Below the pieces are notes generated by a model. It saw nothing but the letters and a program-made list of their open reading frames with translations. It was not told the origin of the DNA and searched no databases. Below are positions 34,926-46,609 of a stretch of DNA of 64,000 bases, in pieces; position 1 is the first letter of the stretch, and each line of letters begins with the position of its first letter. Position numbers and translations under genes: made by a program. The DNA comes from Euphorbia lathyris (lineage: Eukaryota; Streptophyta; Magnoliopsida; Malpighiales; Euphorbiaceae). The stretch lies in NCBI RefSeq assembly GCF_963576675.1, contig NC_088919.1, forward strand, positions 44,166,501 to 44,230,500, written 5' to 3'.

Positions 34926-35911
34926 CTACAGTTTTGGAATCGGTTTGGAAGTCCATATCCTACGATTGCAGACCTACTGTCCACTTCAATCCATTCCAGA
35001 AAGCTTTAGATTTGATAAGTTTAACAGAATGACTGCCATCAGCATAGCCGCTATGGCAAGCAAAAAAGCTCCCCGTGGGTCCACTCATAAGACTTGGAGA
35101 TAGAGAAAATCAAGGTATCTATATTGCAGCTTAGTCTACCACTGTCCAGTTTTATTATTTTTTATTTATTATATTGAACGCATTGGTACTAAAATAATAT
35201 TATTATTAGTGACAATATTTATAATTTGGTATATAGTTGTAACAGTATAAATTGATATTAAAAAAATTATTATTAATATTGTTAGTACTTTTATGTTTAG
35301 AGATTAATGAGAATAAAGTTATTAGTTTCACATTATGTTTAAAGTCTCGGTTGAACTAAGATTGGACTGTGGTTAAATTTCTAACCTTTACCATTTGTCT
35401 TTTCAATTTTATGCCTGGTTGGATTTTGGCAACCATGAAAAAAAGTAATTGGTTTTTTTCTTAAAAATTAAGTCACCTTAATTAAAAATTTTCCTTTAAT
35501 ATTGAATGGCTTAGTAATTGTTATTACTCTATAATGTAAATGATTGCATTAATTATACGTAATTATGCCTATTAGAGCTAAGTATCTATTTTTTTATTAA
35601 TGCTTATTTGCAACCTTAGAAGAATTTAAAAGAATAATATACCTATTAACGTTCAAATGAGAATTAACCAAATTTATAGATTATTTTTAATAGCAGTTAA
35701 TAGAACAACCACCTATAATTGCATTGCTAGGAGATGATCAACAATTATTAAATAAGGTTTATATTTGATCGCTCATTCATAATCTTTCTGGTTTGGAAAT
35801 TTGGCTATGTAGCGGTCATTATTGTAAATATCAATTAGAGCCCACATGTCATATTTAACCCAGAGGTTGTTAATCTAATCGTAAACCATTATTTTTTTTC
35901 TCCTAAAACCT
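34926..35911. other. AT-rich spacer before the retrotransposon nest
   Basis: No gene seen. Poly-A/T-rich sequence up to the first LTR. Confidence 0.5.
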
Positions 35912-36564
35912 TGATGATTAATGTGATGCACCATGGTTTCCATAACAAATTTTTTTTTTGCGCCACCATTAACACGCGGGGCGTGGATAGCAATCTCGAG
36001 CAGGAAGCTTCCCAGAAGGTCAAACACGTGGGGCGTACGCCTTGGGCGCCACACGTAGATTCCCGTCCACAGAGCCATCAAACTCAGGAGCCTAATGACG
36101 CGGGGCGTATTCCGCAGGACGCCACGCATAATGAGTACGAGCAAGCACCTCCAAGTTCAGGAGCGCATCTACGCGGGGCGTACTTGTCCAGGAGAATACT
36201 TCTCCTCCAAGTTCTCACCTTGAGGGGACCAATTCCTGTTACTCTTTATTTACTGTTTTGTCATCACCCTCTTATTACTAAACTGTCATGGACTCTCCTA
36301 TTTTCCTATCATACCCTTGTGCACATGTTTTGGCCAAAACCCTATTCATGGGCTTTTGGTCTTTTCCCTTCTTATTTGGAAGAGTATTTAAGCTCCCCTC
36401 TTTGTAATGTTTAGGAACTTTTTGATGAATTTAAACAATAGCCTCCATTGAGAGCTTGGATTTTCATATCCTTTGGGTTAACTCAACCTTCAAGTCTAGC
36501 TTGAGAAGATCAGATTCTTTGTTGGTTTACGATTAAAACCTTCAGTCGATTTCAATCTACATCA
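35912..36564 (+). repeat. 5' LTR of element A
   Basis: It ends CTACATCA just before the primer site and begins at TGATG (35912, or possibly 35924), so the ends are TGATG/CATCA inverted repeats. A TATA-like GTATTTAAGC lies at about 36385. The motif ACGCGGGGCGT or a close variant occurs four times (about 35973, 36025, 36097 and 36170). The left limit is uncertain because no 3' LTR is available for comparison. Confidence 0.6.
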
Positions 36565-36566
36565 AT

Positions 36567-36578
36567 TGGTATCAGAGC
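36567..36578 (+). other. Primer binding site of element A (tRNA-Met type)
   Basis: TGGTATCAGAGC is the standard complement of initiator tRNA-Met used by most plant LTR elements, 2-5 bases after the LTR. Confidence 0.9.
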
Positions 36579-36615
36579 CGAGTCGTTTTCCTTGACTGGA
36601 GACTTCTTCTCGGGA

Positions 36616-39600
36616 ATGGTTCAACCTCGTATCACAAACGAAGCCACCGGATCCATGGAGCAACGAGTTGAGTCACTAGAAGGCAACATGAAACATATCA
36701 CGGAGTCTCTAAGAACGATGGAGGAGAAACACAGGACGAGTACCCGAGATTTGCGCCGCCTCATTGAAGAACTCACAATAACAATCTTCTAGCCGGAGAA
36801 CCTCATAAGAGACAAGAGGAACAAACCCGCCATCTACTTGAACGGCAACCGACACCACCACCAAGGATAGCTTATGCACCCCAAGCAATGGACCCTCGGG
36901 TTCAAGAGGTAAGGCGGACTAATCCCGTAATCATTAGAAATGTGGATAGTGATAGTGATGGGGAGTTATTTGATGATTACGATATGCCTAGGATTGCTAG
37001 GAATATGAGGATTAGGATGGATGATAATGCCATGAATGATAGACCTAGGCATGATGTGCATGTAAATGATGTTGTTGGTCCCGCGCATGTGCGTGCCAGA
37101 AATATGGATATTGTGCATAATGATGTTGTAGGTGGTTATGAAAGAGGAAATGTTGGTTTGAATGACCCGTATGGGGGCCGAGGTAATGAGAGGGGCGGAT
37201 ATAGGGGCGAACCGAATGTGAGAATGGGGTATGGAGGAAATTTTGATAGAGATGATGCCTTCAAATTGAAAGTGGACTTACCGTCATTCGGGGGAGAACT
37301 CGATATAGAGGGTTTCCTCGATTGGTTACTTGAGGTAGAGCGGTTCTTTGATTATGCGGGAATACCGGAAGATCGAAAAGTTCGGCTAGTAGCTTACCGG
37401 TTGAAAGGAGGAGCTTCAGTTTGGTGGGATAACATGAAGGAAGGGAGAAGAAGAGGAGGAAGGGAACCGATTAGATCTTGGCTAAGGATGAAATCGATGT
37501 TGCGGGAGAGGTTTCTACCACCCGACTATGAGCAGTACATTTACAGTTCCTATCGGAATTGTTCCCAAGGTGCTAGGAGTGTGCACGAGTACACCTCGGA
37601 GTTCTTGCGGCTTTCGGCAAGGGCTAACTTATCGGAAACCGAAAGCCAAAAGACTTCAAGGTATCTTGAAGGGCTGAGATACAACATCCAAGACCGGATT
37701 GGAACGCAAATGGTGATTCGGGTGCAAGATGCCCGTAATTTAGCATTGAAGGTCGAGGCACAGCTGAGCTTGAGGGGACGTGAAGGCTATAGGAGAGCCG
37801 GGGTTGAGAATACTTATGGAGGGAGAGGAGCTCCCAAGGGAATTGACAAGGGTAAGGGAATCGCAAGTTCAAGCGATCCCAAGGCGCCAAGTGCGGGAAA
37901 GACACCTAGTGGAGATGTGAGGCCTTTTAAGGCGACACCACCCCCTAGGGGCAACGACCCCTATGCTAGACCGGCTCCATTCAAATGTTTCCGATGCAAT
38001 GAGCCGGGTCACCATTCCAATGAGTGTCCCAAGAGGAGAAGTGCCAACATGGTTGAGAGGTACGAAGATGATTATGAGTATGATGACGAAGGGGATGTTT
38101 GTTGTGACCCCGTTGATGATGAGTACGAAGGAGAGTATGATGGTGGGAAAGCCATACATGTTGTGAGGAGACTATTGGTTTCAAGTAAAGTGGAATCGGA
38201 TCAACGACATCAATTGTTCCGAACCCGATGTCTAGTACAAGGGGTGAAGTGCAATGTGATCATTGATAGTGGGAGCCAAGAGAATATTATCAGCGATACT
38301 GCAGCCAAGAGGTTTGGGTTAGAGATTGAAGCACACCCTAGTCCGTATAGTGTGGGGTGGATCAAGAACGTCGGAGAACTGAAAGTCACTCAAAGGTGTA
38401 GGGTTCCTCTTGAGATAGGGGAGTATCGGGATGAAGTTTATTGTGACGTTGTGGAGATGGATGCTTGCCACCTACTGTTGGGACGCCCGTGGCAATTTGA
38501 TAGGGATGCTACCCATGCCGGAAGGAAGAACACTTATCGATTTATGAAGGACGACATTCAATATGTGCTAACACCTCTATTGGGAGAGACCAAAGACAAA
38601 GGGAAGTCTACCTTGATCGTTTGCCCAACTCACAAGGCGTTTATTAACGAGTGTGAGGAAAGCCAAACGGTCTATGTAGTGATGGTGAAGTTGAGCACAC
38701 CGATGGAGGGGGTAGGAAGCGAAGCTGAAGAAGTTCCAAAAGATGTGGGAAAATTGCTCAATGAGTTCCGTGACGTCTTTCCAGAAGAGTTACCATATGG
38801 GTTGCCACCTATACGGGACATCCAGCACCACATTGACCTAGTGTCGGGAGCTAGCTTGCCTAGTCTTCCTCACTACCGGATGAGTCCCAAGGAGAGTGAA
38901 GTGATGAAAGATAAGTTGGACGAATTGATAAGAATGGGCTATGTTAGGGAGAGCATGAGTCCATGTGCGGTGCCTGCTTTGTTGACGCCCAAGAAGGATG
39001 GGTCGTGGAGGATGTGTGTGGATAGCCGAGCCATCAACAAGATTACCATTCGGTACAAATTCCCGATTCCCCGACTTGATGATATGCTTGATCAATTGGG
39101 TGGTTCCAAGGTCTTTTCGAAGATCGATTTGAGGAGTGGGTACCACCAAATCCGGATTAAGGCGGGAGATGAGTGGAAGACGGCGTTTAAAACGCGTGAT
39201 GGGTTGTATGAGTGGCTAGTGATGCCATTCGGGATGATCAATGCACCGAGTACTTTCATGAGGCTAATGAACCAAGTCTTACGCCCAGTGATTGGGAAGT
39301 TTGTGGTGGTCTACTTTGACGATATTCTCATCCATAGTAAGACGTTGGAAGAGCATGTGGGGCATTTGAGAGCCGTGCTAGCCTTGCTCCGGGAGAACCA
39401 ACTCTTTGCCAACACTAAGAAATGTGACTTTGTTATGGAAAGTTTGGTATTTCTTGGGTATGTGGTCAGTGGGCGTGGTATCAAGGTGGATGAAGAGAAA
39501 GTTAGAGTTGTTCGGGAGTGGCCGACTCCGAAGACCGTTGGGGACATTAGGAGCTTTCATAGGTTAGCAACCTTCTATAGACGGTTCATCCGGAATTTTA

Positions 39601-41551
39601 GCACCATTGTGGCCCCCATGATCGAGTGTTTGAAGAAGGGTAGAGGTTTCCATTGGGGAGATGAGCAAGAGAGCAGTTTTGCATTGATAAAGGAAAAACT
39701 AAGCATCGCTCCGATTTTAGCATTTCCAGATTTTGACAAGCTCTTCGAAGTTGAGTGTGATGCGAGTGGCGTAGGAGTTGGGGGAGTATTAATGCAAGAG
39801 AGGAGGCCCATAGCTTACTTCAGTGAAAAGTTGTGTGATTTGAGACATAAATGGGCCACCTATGACAAAGAGTTTTATGCGGTAGTGCGGGCTCTCAAGA
39901 CGTGGGAGCACTATCTCATTGGAAAAGAATTTATGTTGTACACCGACCACCAAGCCCTCAAGTACTTAGGGAGCCAAAAGCAACTCCGGAGCTCCATGCA
40001 CGCTCGATGGTCCGCTTTTGTGGACAAGTTCCCTTATAAACTTCTCCACAAAGCGGGGCAACAGAACAAAGTGGCAGATGCTTTGAGTCGAAGGGTAGCC
40101 CTCTTGAAAACAGTGGCCTTGGAGTTAGTGGATTTTGAGCACATTAAGGGAGAATACGAGGAGGATCCGGACTTTGGGCTTGAATGGGAGAAATGTAGAA
40201 GAGGCACCGAAGAGGGAGGATATCAACTTGTGGATGGGTTCCTCATGAGGGGTAGCCAATTGTGCCTTCCGAACACTTCCATACGGGAAAGAGTGATCCG
40301 AGAACTACACGGAGGGGTGTTGGGGGGACACTTTGGAAGAGACAAAACCTTTGCAGCGGTTGGCTCTCGCTACTATTGGCCTAGAGTAAGGAGGGACATG
40401 GCCTACATCGTGGAGCGATGTGAGGCGTGCCAAACATCCAAGGGGCACACTAATAATGCCGGACTACGTATGCACCTACCGGTTCCGGAGCCTATTTGGG
40501 AAGACCTCTCTATGGATTTTGTATTGGGGCTGCCAAGGACTCAACGGGGTATGGACTCCATATTTGTGGTGGTGGATAGATTCTCGAAGATGGCACACTT
40601 TATTCCGTGTAGGAAAACTAATGACGCCACCGCCATCGCCAAGTTATTCTTTCGTGAAGTGGTGAGGTTGCATGGGGTCCCAAAGAGTATAGTGTCAGAT
40701 CGGGACACCAAGTTTATTAGCCACTTTTAGCGAACTCTTTGGGCTATTCTCGGGACCACATTGGAGTTTAGTACCACAGCTCACCCTCAAACGGATGGGC
40801 AAACTGAAGCGGTCAACCGGACCTTGGGTAACTTATTAAGGAGCAAGTGTCGGGACAAACCCAAGATGTGGGATTATGTGCTTGCCCAAGCCGAGTTCAC
40901 CTACAACTCCACCGTGAGTTCAACCACCGGGAAGTCACCCTTCGAAGTTGTGTACACCAAAGCTCCGAACCATTCGCTTGATTTGGGGGAAGTTCCGAAG
41001 GGAGAGAAGAAGAGTGTTGCGGCTCAGAACTTGGCCAATGACTACCACTAAATGCACCAAGAAGTTCGGCATAGCATTGAGGAGAAAAATAGTAAGAACA
41101 AGGCCAAAGTCGACGAACACCGAAGAGATGTTCAGTTTGAGGTTGGGGATGAGGTGATGGTGTACTTGGGGAAGGAACGACTTAGTCATGCCCCGAGTAG
41201 CAAATTGAGGCCGAGGAAGTATGGCCCCTACCGGATCACAAAGAAAATCAATGCCAACGCTTACCAACTAACCCTTCTCAATTGGCTTGGGAAAATGTCT
41301 TCTTCTTTTAACGTGCAGGATTTGAGCTTGTGGAAGCCGGAGGGATCGTTGCCAACTAAGGTAACCGAGACGGAGCCTGACTTTTTCAAAGAAGGGGAGA
41401 ATGATGAGGGCATCTTATCCCTAGACCCGAGCCCGAAGCAATGCATCTTATCCCTAGACCCGAGCCCGGAGCAACTAGGAGCTACTCGAGAGAACCCACC
41501 TAAGGAGAGTGAAGACCAAGCCAAAACAGAGGGCACGCGGGGCGTGCCTAG
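36616..41551 (+). pseudogene. gag-pol of element A, disabled by one frameshift and two stops
   Basis: Gag appears to start at ATG 36616 (MVQPRITNEAT); the frame shifts at about 36770-36790, and the main frame then runs from before 36888. Gag core lies at about 37260-37780, with the zinc knuckle [14 protein letters not shown] at about 37984-38025; protease [10 protein letters not shown] at about 38259; RT with YFDD at about 39313; RNase H with ECDASG at about 39750 and [10 protein letters not shown] at about 39940; integrase zinc finger H-H-C-C (CEACQTSKG at about 40420) and the catalytic core ([26 protein letters not shown]). TAG at 40728-40730 falls inside the integrase core and TAA at 41049-41051 after it. 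Otherwise the frame is open to the junction with element B, so decay is recent. The last codons before 41582 are read from element B. Confidence 0.88.
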
Positions 41552-42540
41552 TGATGCGCCTCCCGTTGAGAAGACTCACTAAGGGATAAGTGTACCCCGT
41601 CGTTATCAAGTAATAAATCTGGAAAGTCCAGGTATCGAATCCACAGGACTTATTTACCATAAGTATCGAACTACTTGGTCTCAAGTGTTATCTAGGCTTT
41701 GGGGGTTTTGAGTTTGGTTTTGTTTAAGTTAATCTACTCCTAGTTGAATTATACTACTCCTAACTAAGTTATTCTAATTCTAGCTAAGTTATTCTACGCC
41801 TAATTAAATTACTCTACCCCTAATTAAGTTAAACTACTCCTAGGTGATCTTTCACTAGTGCAATTACCCGAAGGAGCATGGTATGAACAATAATAATGAA
41901 GATAGATTATTAGGTCCATTGATTAAAAACCTAATCTAAGTCACTTGTATTCAAGGCGATTGACCCTACTTACCCTCCTGAAGTTCCTAGTGCGTGATTC
42001 CCTTGTAAGGCCGAAACTAGGTCTAAGGCTCAGCAATTTGGGCTTAATCAACTAAGAGGTCGTCAATCTCCTAGGCTCTGACTAGGCCAGATTCAGCTCG
42101 CAATATGTGCCTACTAGATTTTGGGACTTTTGAATGAGTTAAACCAATTGAATAAAGCGTAAGACAAAGATTAAACAAGTAATCATAGAACAAAATAAGA
42201 GCTAAAATATTATTAAAGGCGAAGAAAAATGTCACAGGATACAATTAGCCTAGGATTCATAGACTGTATCAAAGAGTACAAACAAGGAAAGATAAAAGGA
42301 GATACGAAAATCCCTTTCAGGGAACCTGTCTACTCTGCAGCCGGCTTCCTAGGTCTTAAGGACGGACCTTGAATATTCCTCGGTGAGCGGAGCTTCGAAG
42401 GTGCTTCAATGGAGGTTGAAGGAGATGGAGGAGGTGGAGAGGAATCTTCAAAGGTGAAGGCTAAGGTAAATTTACAATAATGAAAGGTGACAATAATTCC
42501 TAACAAATGGAACTATTTATAATGAAAAACTAAAACCTAT
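41552..42540 (-). repeat. 3' LTR of element B, first part
   Basis: Nearly identical to 63280-63779 over the shared 498-500 bp; about seven differences seen, all transitions. A degenerate tandem run at about 41720-41850 repeats CTACTCCTAACTAAGTTATT-like units of about 22 bp five times. It is cut at 42540 by element C. Confidence 0.85.
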
Positions 42541-45490
42541 TGTTAGAGGAGGTGCCGCGGCCTAATCTCCCGGGCGGACCGGGGGGTGGACAACCTCATG
42601 GCGACGTAAGCAGTGATTGGCGCCGAAAGCAACCAATCGTGGAATCAAGCTGCTCGGCAGGACCGGAGCTCGGAGATATGGAAGAGTCGCCACCCACGAA
42701 TGGGAAAATGAACACCGATCCCTTGCGGGAGACCGGTGTGGGTTCGGGAAACTTAGGTACGAGCCGAGAAGGCTAGCTCCTTTCCGGGGAAAGGCTACTA
42801 GGCACCCCGACATCGCCCGGTTATGAACCACCGGCCTCTTACTCAGCATGTTAGGCGATAACGGACTAATCGTATACTTCTTTAAGTTTAAAATTCATTT
42901 GAAACCCTTTTCTTTCTCTTTTTAGAAATCATTTTGAGCATATATTATTGAAAAGCCACATCAGTAAAGAATCACCCATTTATGTTTATACATACACAGA
43001 TAGGGGGGAAAAAGAAGTGATTTATTTACAACCGTATTTAAATGTTATGTTGTGTGTTTATTCTACGCTGACTTATTTCCCCAAAACGAGTTTATTTACA
43101 TGGTTCGCACCTTAATCGCCGTTGGAACGATTTAAGTGCGTTATAAAACCCCGTTTGATGAAGCTTATCCGAATCGCCGTTGGAACGACTCGAGTAATTG
43201 AAACGTTAAAGTAAAAGCCTTTTAATAAGAAAACGTGGTTAAACATACAAGTCAGTTTTATTTTGTACAAATTCATTAAGAAAGCGATTCAAAATCTCCA
43301 TTATTAACAAAGAAAACGACTTTGATCACAATGTTCGCTTAATCCGTCGTTGGAACGGACTGAGGTTTTAAAACGTGGTGTTTTGAAGACGATTTGAAAT
43401 ATCAACGAAAACGACTCTATTTATCTACATTAGAAATCTAAGAAAAGCTCATTAGCTTAAATAATTTAATTGAAAAACTCTCTTTTTGTGATTTATTTTC
43501 CCCACTTATTTAATGGACTCTCTAACTATTATAATTACAATAAGACACTTATTTAAAGCAAGACTTATAATCAAACAAGGCCTATTTGAGACATGGACCC
43601 ATGAATGGGCCAAAAGAATAAAGAAAATAGTTTAGACATATATATATATACATGTAAATAAAAAAGGAAGATATGAAAACCCAAAAATTAATATACGAGG
43701 ACTAATAGATACTATATACTTATACTTTAAAAATGCTAAAACAATAAGTAAATCTTATGAATAAGAAAATAATATTTATCCCAAAAATAATTTCCTTCAA
43801 TAACCAACAAAATAACCCAAATGTCCCCAAAACTATACATATATTTACATAATTAATATAGTTTAAATACCAAAAAAAAAATACCATATGCTAATATCTA
43901 TCCATTATTTCTCAAAATATCAAGTAACTAATATTTAAACATAGCCTAAATTAATAAAAAGGAAATACATATATATATATATATATTTATACTTATATTG
44001 TAAAATAGAATAAAAATGATATATAAACATTCTAAAATAAACATATATACTAAAGTTCTAAAATAATTTGAAAAACATGTATTACATAACTATATATATA
44101 TATATACCAAGGATTAAAAGCTTAAAAGTTAAGAAAAAGGGACCGGAATGGCATTTTTTACGTTTTGGCAGATTTACCGACGGAAAATCCGTCGGTAAAC
44201 AGCCTTTACTGACGGAATTGGCAAATTACAACAGCACTCCTGTATTTTCCAGATTTGTTCAAAAGCTTTAAATTAAATCTAATTCAATCGTTTTGGACTT
44301 CCGAACTACCAAAGATGGATCATAGTCGAAAACGGAAGTTCCTAAAACGATGTTTTTATTTTAAAACGTTATTTGGAAACCTCTTTTAAATTAAAAAAAA
44401 AACTTATAATTACAACATTTTCGATACCCGAACTACCTTTTTATCGGATCACGGTTCGTATTGGGATATCCAAAACGAGGTTTTTATTTTAAAACAAAAC
44501 CGAATTTTATTTAACACGAAACGAAAATTAAATAAATACGCTAACTAAATAAAACGTGATAAAATAAATAAATGACTAAAGGAATAAAAACTATAGCATA
44601 AAAAAATAAATAGTAGGAGAGAAATAAATTAAATAAAATAAAGAGTCTAGTCCTCGGATAATACCTTTGATTCGGTATCTGACAGTCGAAGCCGATTGAT
44701 TCCACGAACCGCGAGCTCTCGATTTTAATAAAACTTTAGTAAAAATTGAACTTAGGAAATTTGGAATTTTTGAGAAAAAAAATATTTTTCTCAAAAAAAA
44801 TCCACTCTCTCTCTCTAAAAATGTTTAGAGTGAGAAAGTTTTCCCTTTCACAAAAAGGCCTCCCCAAAGCCCTCCCATCTTCACCTTGGGATCCGTGCCC
44901 TTATATAGGGAAGCGGATCCCGGAACAATGGGCGACGCCCAAAAAAATTTGGGCGTCGCCCATTGTGGTTGGGCGGCCGCCCAACGCGAGGTTGGGCAGC
45001 CGCACCCAATCCTCGTCGGGTGTCCGCCCGACGCGTTGGGCGTTCGCCCGACGTGGTTGGGCGCCTGCCCGGCGACCCTCGGGGCATGCCCCGCGCCGTC
45101 GGACGTGTGCACTCCGTGGCCGCCGAGCGCGCGTTCCGCGCAGCCAGACGCTCGCACGTTGCGGCCGCCGAACGCGCGCCTCACGCTGCCAGGCACGTGC
45201 GCTCAACGGCCCACGAGGGCGCGCACCGCCAGCGGTCCCAGGCATTGCTCGGACGTCGAGAGCGTGCCACTCGCGGTGCGTCCGACGGACGCCGCGCGCA
45301 CGTCTCGAGCCGCCGAGCGGGCGTTCGACCATCGTCTTCCGCGTGCGGGATGCCGTTGCGCGCCCGCGCCGTGCCGTTAATTTTCCTCCGCTTATTATTC
45401 TTTATATATTTTTCAAAACTTCCAGAATCAATCGCTTCGACCGTCTTGTTTTCAGGTTTTCGTCACAGGTCCTCCGACTCGGTGTCTACA
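42541..45490 (-). repeat. 3' LTR of element C
   Basis: TGTTAGAGGAGG to GGTGTCTACA on the plus strand, 2950 bp. It has a GC-rich block at 44925-45370 within AT-rich sequence, with a 17-bp perfect hairpin (AATGGGCGACGCCCAAA and its complement, 44928-44965), several GGGCGGCCGCCC-type palindromes, and a hairpin TTTACCGACGG/CCGTCGGTAAA at 44173-44199. On the minus strand CTATATAAGG at about 44892 is a good TATA box. Long Arg-rich open frames here come from GC content and are not proteins. Confidence 0.92.
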
Positions 45491-45505
45491 GTTGCCCCTA
45501 CTTTT
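45476..45505 (-). other. Polypurine tract of element C next to its 3' LTR
   Basis: The minus strand reads AAAAGTAGGGGCAAC immediately before TGTAGACACC, the usual plus-strand priming site of Tat/Ogre elements. Confidence 0.75.
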
Positions 45506-45689
45506 CTATTTTGACAGTGATGTGTGTGTTTCGAAAACGTTTTTTGCTAACGTACACATGCAATGTAAAACATATAAAAGTAAAAGACACGTAACGAGTA
45601 GGAGGGAACATACCTGACCTTTGCGCTGCGCGCTCCGGCGTTGTTCTCTGACCTCTTCAGACTCTGCTTCGGGCTGCACCCTAATTCAC

Positions 45690-46158
45690 GACTGCGGGGA
45701 TAATGGCTAAACAGCTACCCTATTTGTGACTGCGGGGATAATGGCTAAACAGCTACCCTATTTCAAGATTGCGGGGATAATGGCTAAACAGCTACCCTAT
45801 TTCAAGATTGCAGGGATAATGGCTAAATAGCTACCCCATTTCAAGATTGCGGGGATAATGGCTAAACAGCTACCCTATTTCAAGATTGCGGGGATAATGG
45901 CTAAACAGCTACGCTATTTCAAGATTGCGGGGATAATGGCTAAACAGCTACCCTATTTCAAGATTGCGGGGATAATGGCTAAACAGCTACCCTATTTCAA
46001 GATTGCGGGGATAATTGCTAAACCGCTACCCCATTTCAAGATTGCGGGGATAATGGCTAAACAGCTACCCTATTTCAAGATTGCGGGGATAATGGCTAAA
46101 CAGCTACCCTATTTCAAGATCACGGGGATAATGGCTAAATAGCTACCCTGATTTACGA
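45690..46158. repeat. 39-bp tandem array 1, about 12 copies
   Basis: The unit GCGGGGATAATGGCTAAACAGC...CCTATTTCAAGATT is 39 bp, nearly identical across copies. Because 39 is a multiple of three, the array is open as MAKQLPYFKIAGI repeats on the plus strand. It lies in the 3' untranslated zone of element C. Confidence 0.95.
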
Positions 46159-46169
46159 TCTTAGGTAAA

Positions 46170-46590
46170 TATGGCTCAAAAGCAACTCCGGCCTGCGACC
46201 ATGAGTCAGATGGCTCAAAAGCAACTCCGATCTATGACCATGAGTCAAATGGCTCAAAAGAAACTCCGGTCTGCGACCGTGAGTCAGATGGCTCAAAAGC
46301 GACTCCGGTCTGCGACCGTGAGTCAAATGGCTCAAAAGCAACTCCGGTCTGCGACCGCGAGTCAGATGGCTCAAAAGCAACTCCGGTCTGCGACCGTGAG
46401 TCAAATGGCTCAAAAGTAACTCCGATCTGCGACCGCGAGTCAGATGGCTCAAAAGCAACTCCGGTCTGCGACCGTGAGTCAAATGGCGCAAAAGCAACTC
46501 CGATCTGCGACCGCGAGTCAGATGGCTCAAAAGCAACTCCGGTCTGCGACCGTGAGTCAAAATGGCTCAAAAGCAACCCTGGTCTCTAAA
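46170..46590. repeat. 39-bp tandem array 2, about 11 copies, related to array 1
   Basis: The unit ATGGCTCAAAAGCAACTCCG...GACCGTGAGTCA is also 39 bp and begins like array 1 (ATGGCTAAACAGCTACCC). It has an alternating higher-order pattern (CGTGAGTCAA and CGCGAGTCAG units alternate). It is open in several frames on both strands, which reflects the period and not coding. Confidence 0.95.
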
Positions 46591-46609
46591 TCGACCTCAG
46601 GTGTGTAGT

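Larger units (their letters stand above)
35912..41551 (+). mobile_element. Element A: chromovirus-like Ty3/Gypsy retrotransposon, 3' part displaced
   Basis: It has a 5' LTR, a tRNA-Met-type primer site and a gag-pol region in the order gag, protease, RT, RNase H, integrase, which is the Ty3/Gypsy order. At 41551 it is cut by the LTR of element B. Its own 3' LTR must lie beyond the right end of the window. The RT/RNase H sequence ([28 protein letters not shown]) is closest to CRM/Galadriel-type chromoviruses as far as I can judge by eye. Confidence 0.85.

Noticed and set aside
35911..36414. Plus-strand open frame of 167 codons
   Set aside because: It lies within the 5' LTR of element A and has no recognisable domain.
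44746..45594. Long Arg/Pro-rich open frames on both strands (also 59256-60063)
   Set aside because: They lie inside the GC-rich part of the two LTRs of element C, are open in many frames at once and have no domain character. They are a composition effect.
45858..46560. Open frames made of 13-residue repeats (MAKQLPYFKIAGI; MAQKQLRSATVSQ and minus-strand versions)
   Set aside because: The period of 39 bp is a multiple of three, so any stop-free unit gives an open array on either strand. No start context or gene setting.
45690..46590. CRISPR-like array
   Set aside because: The repeats are directly tandem without unique spacers, in a eukaryotic retrotransposon.
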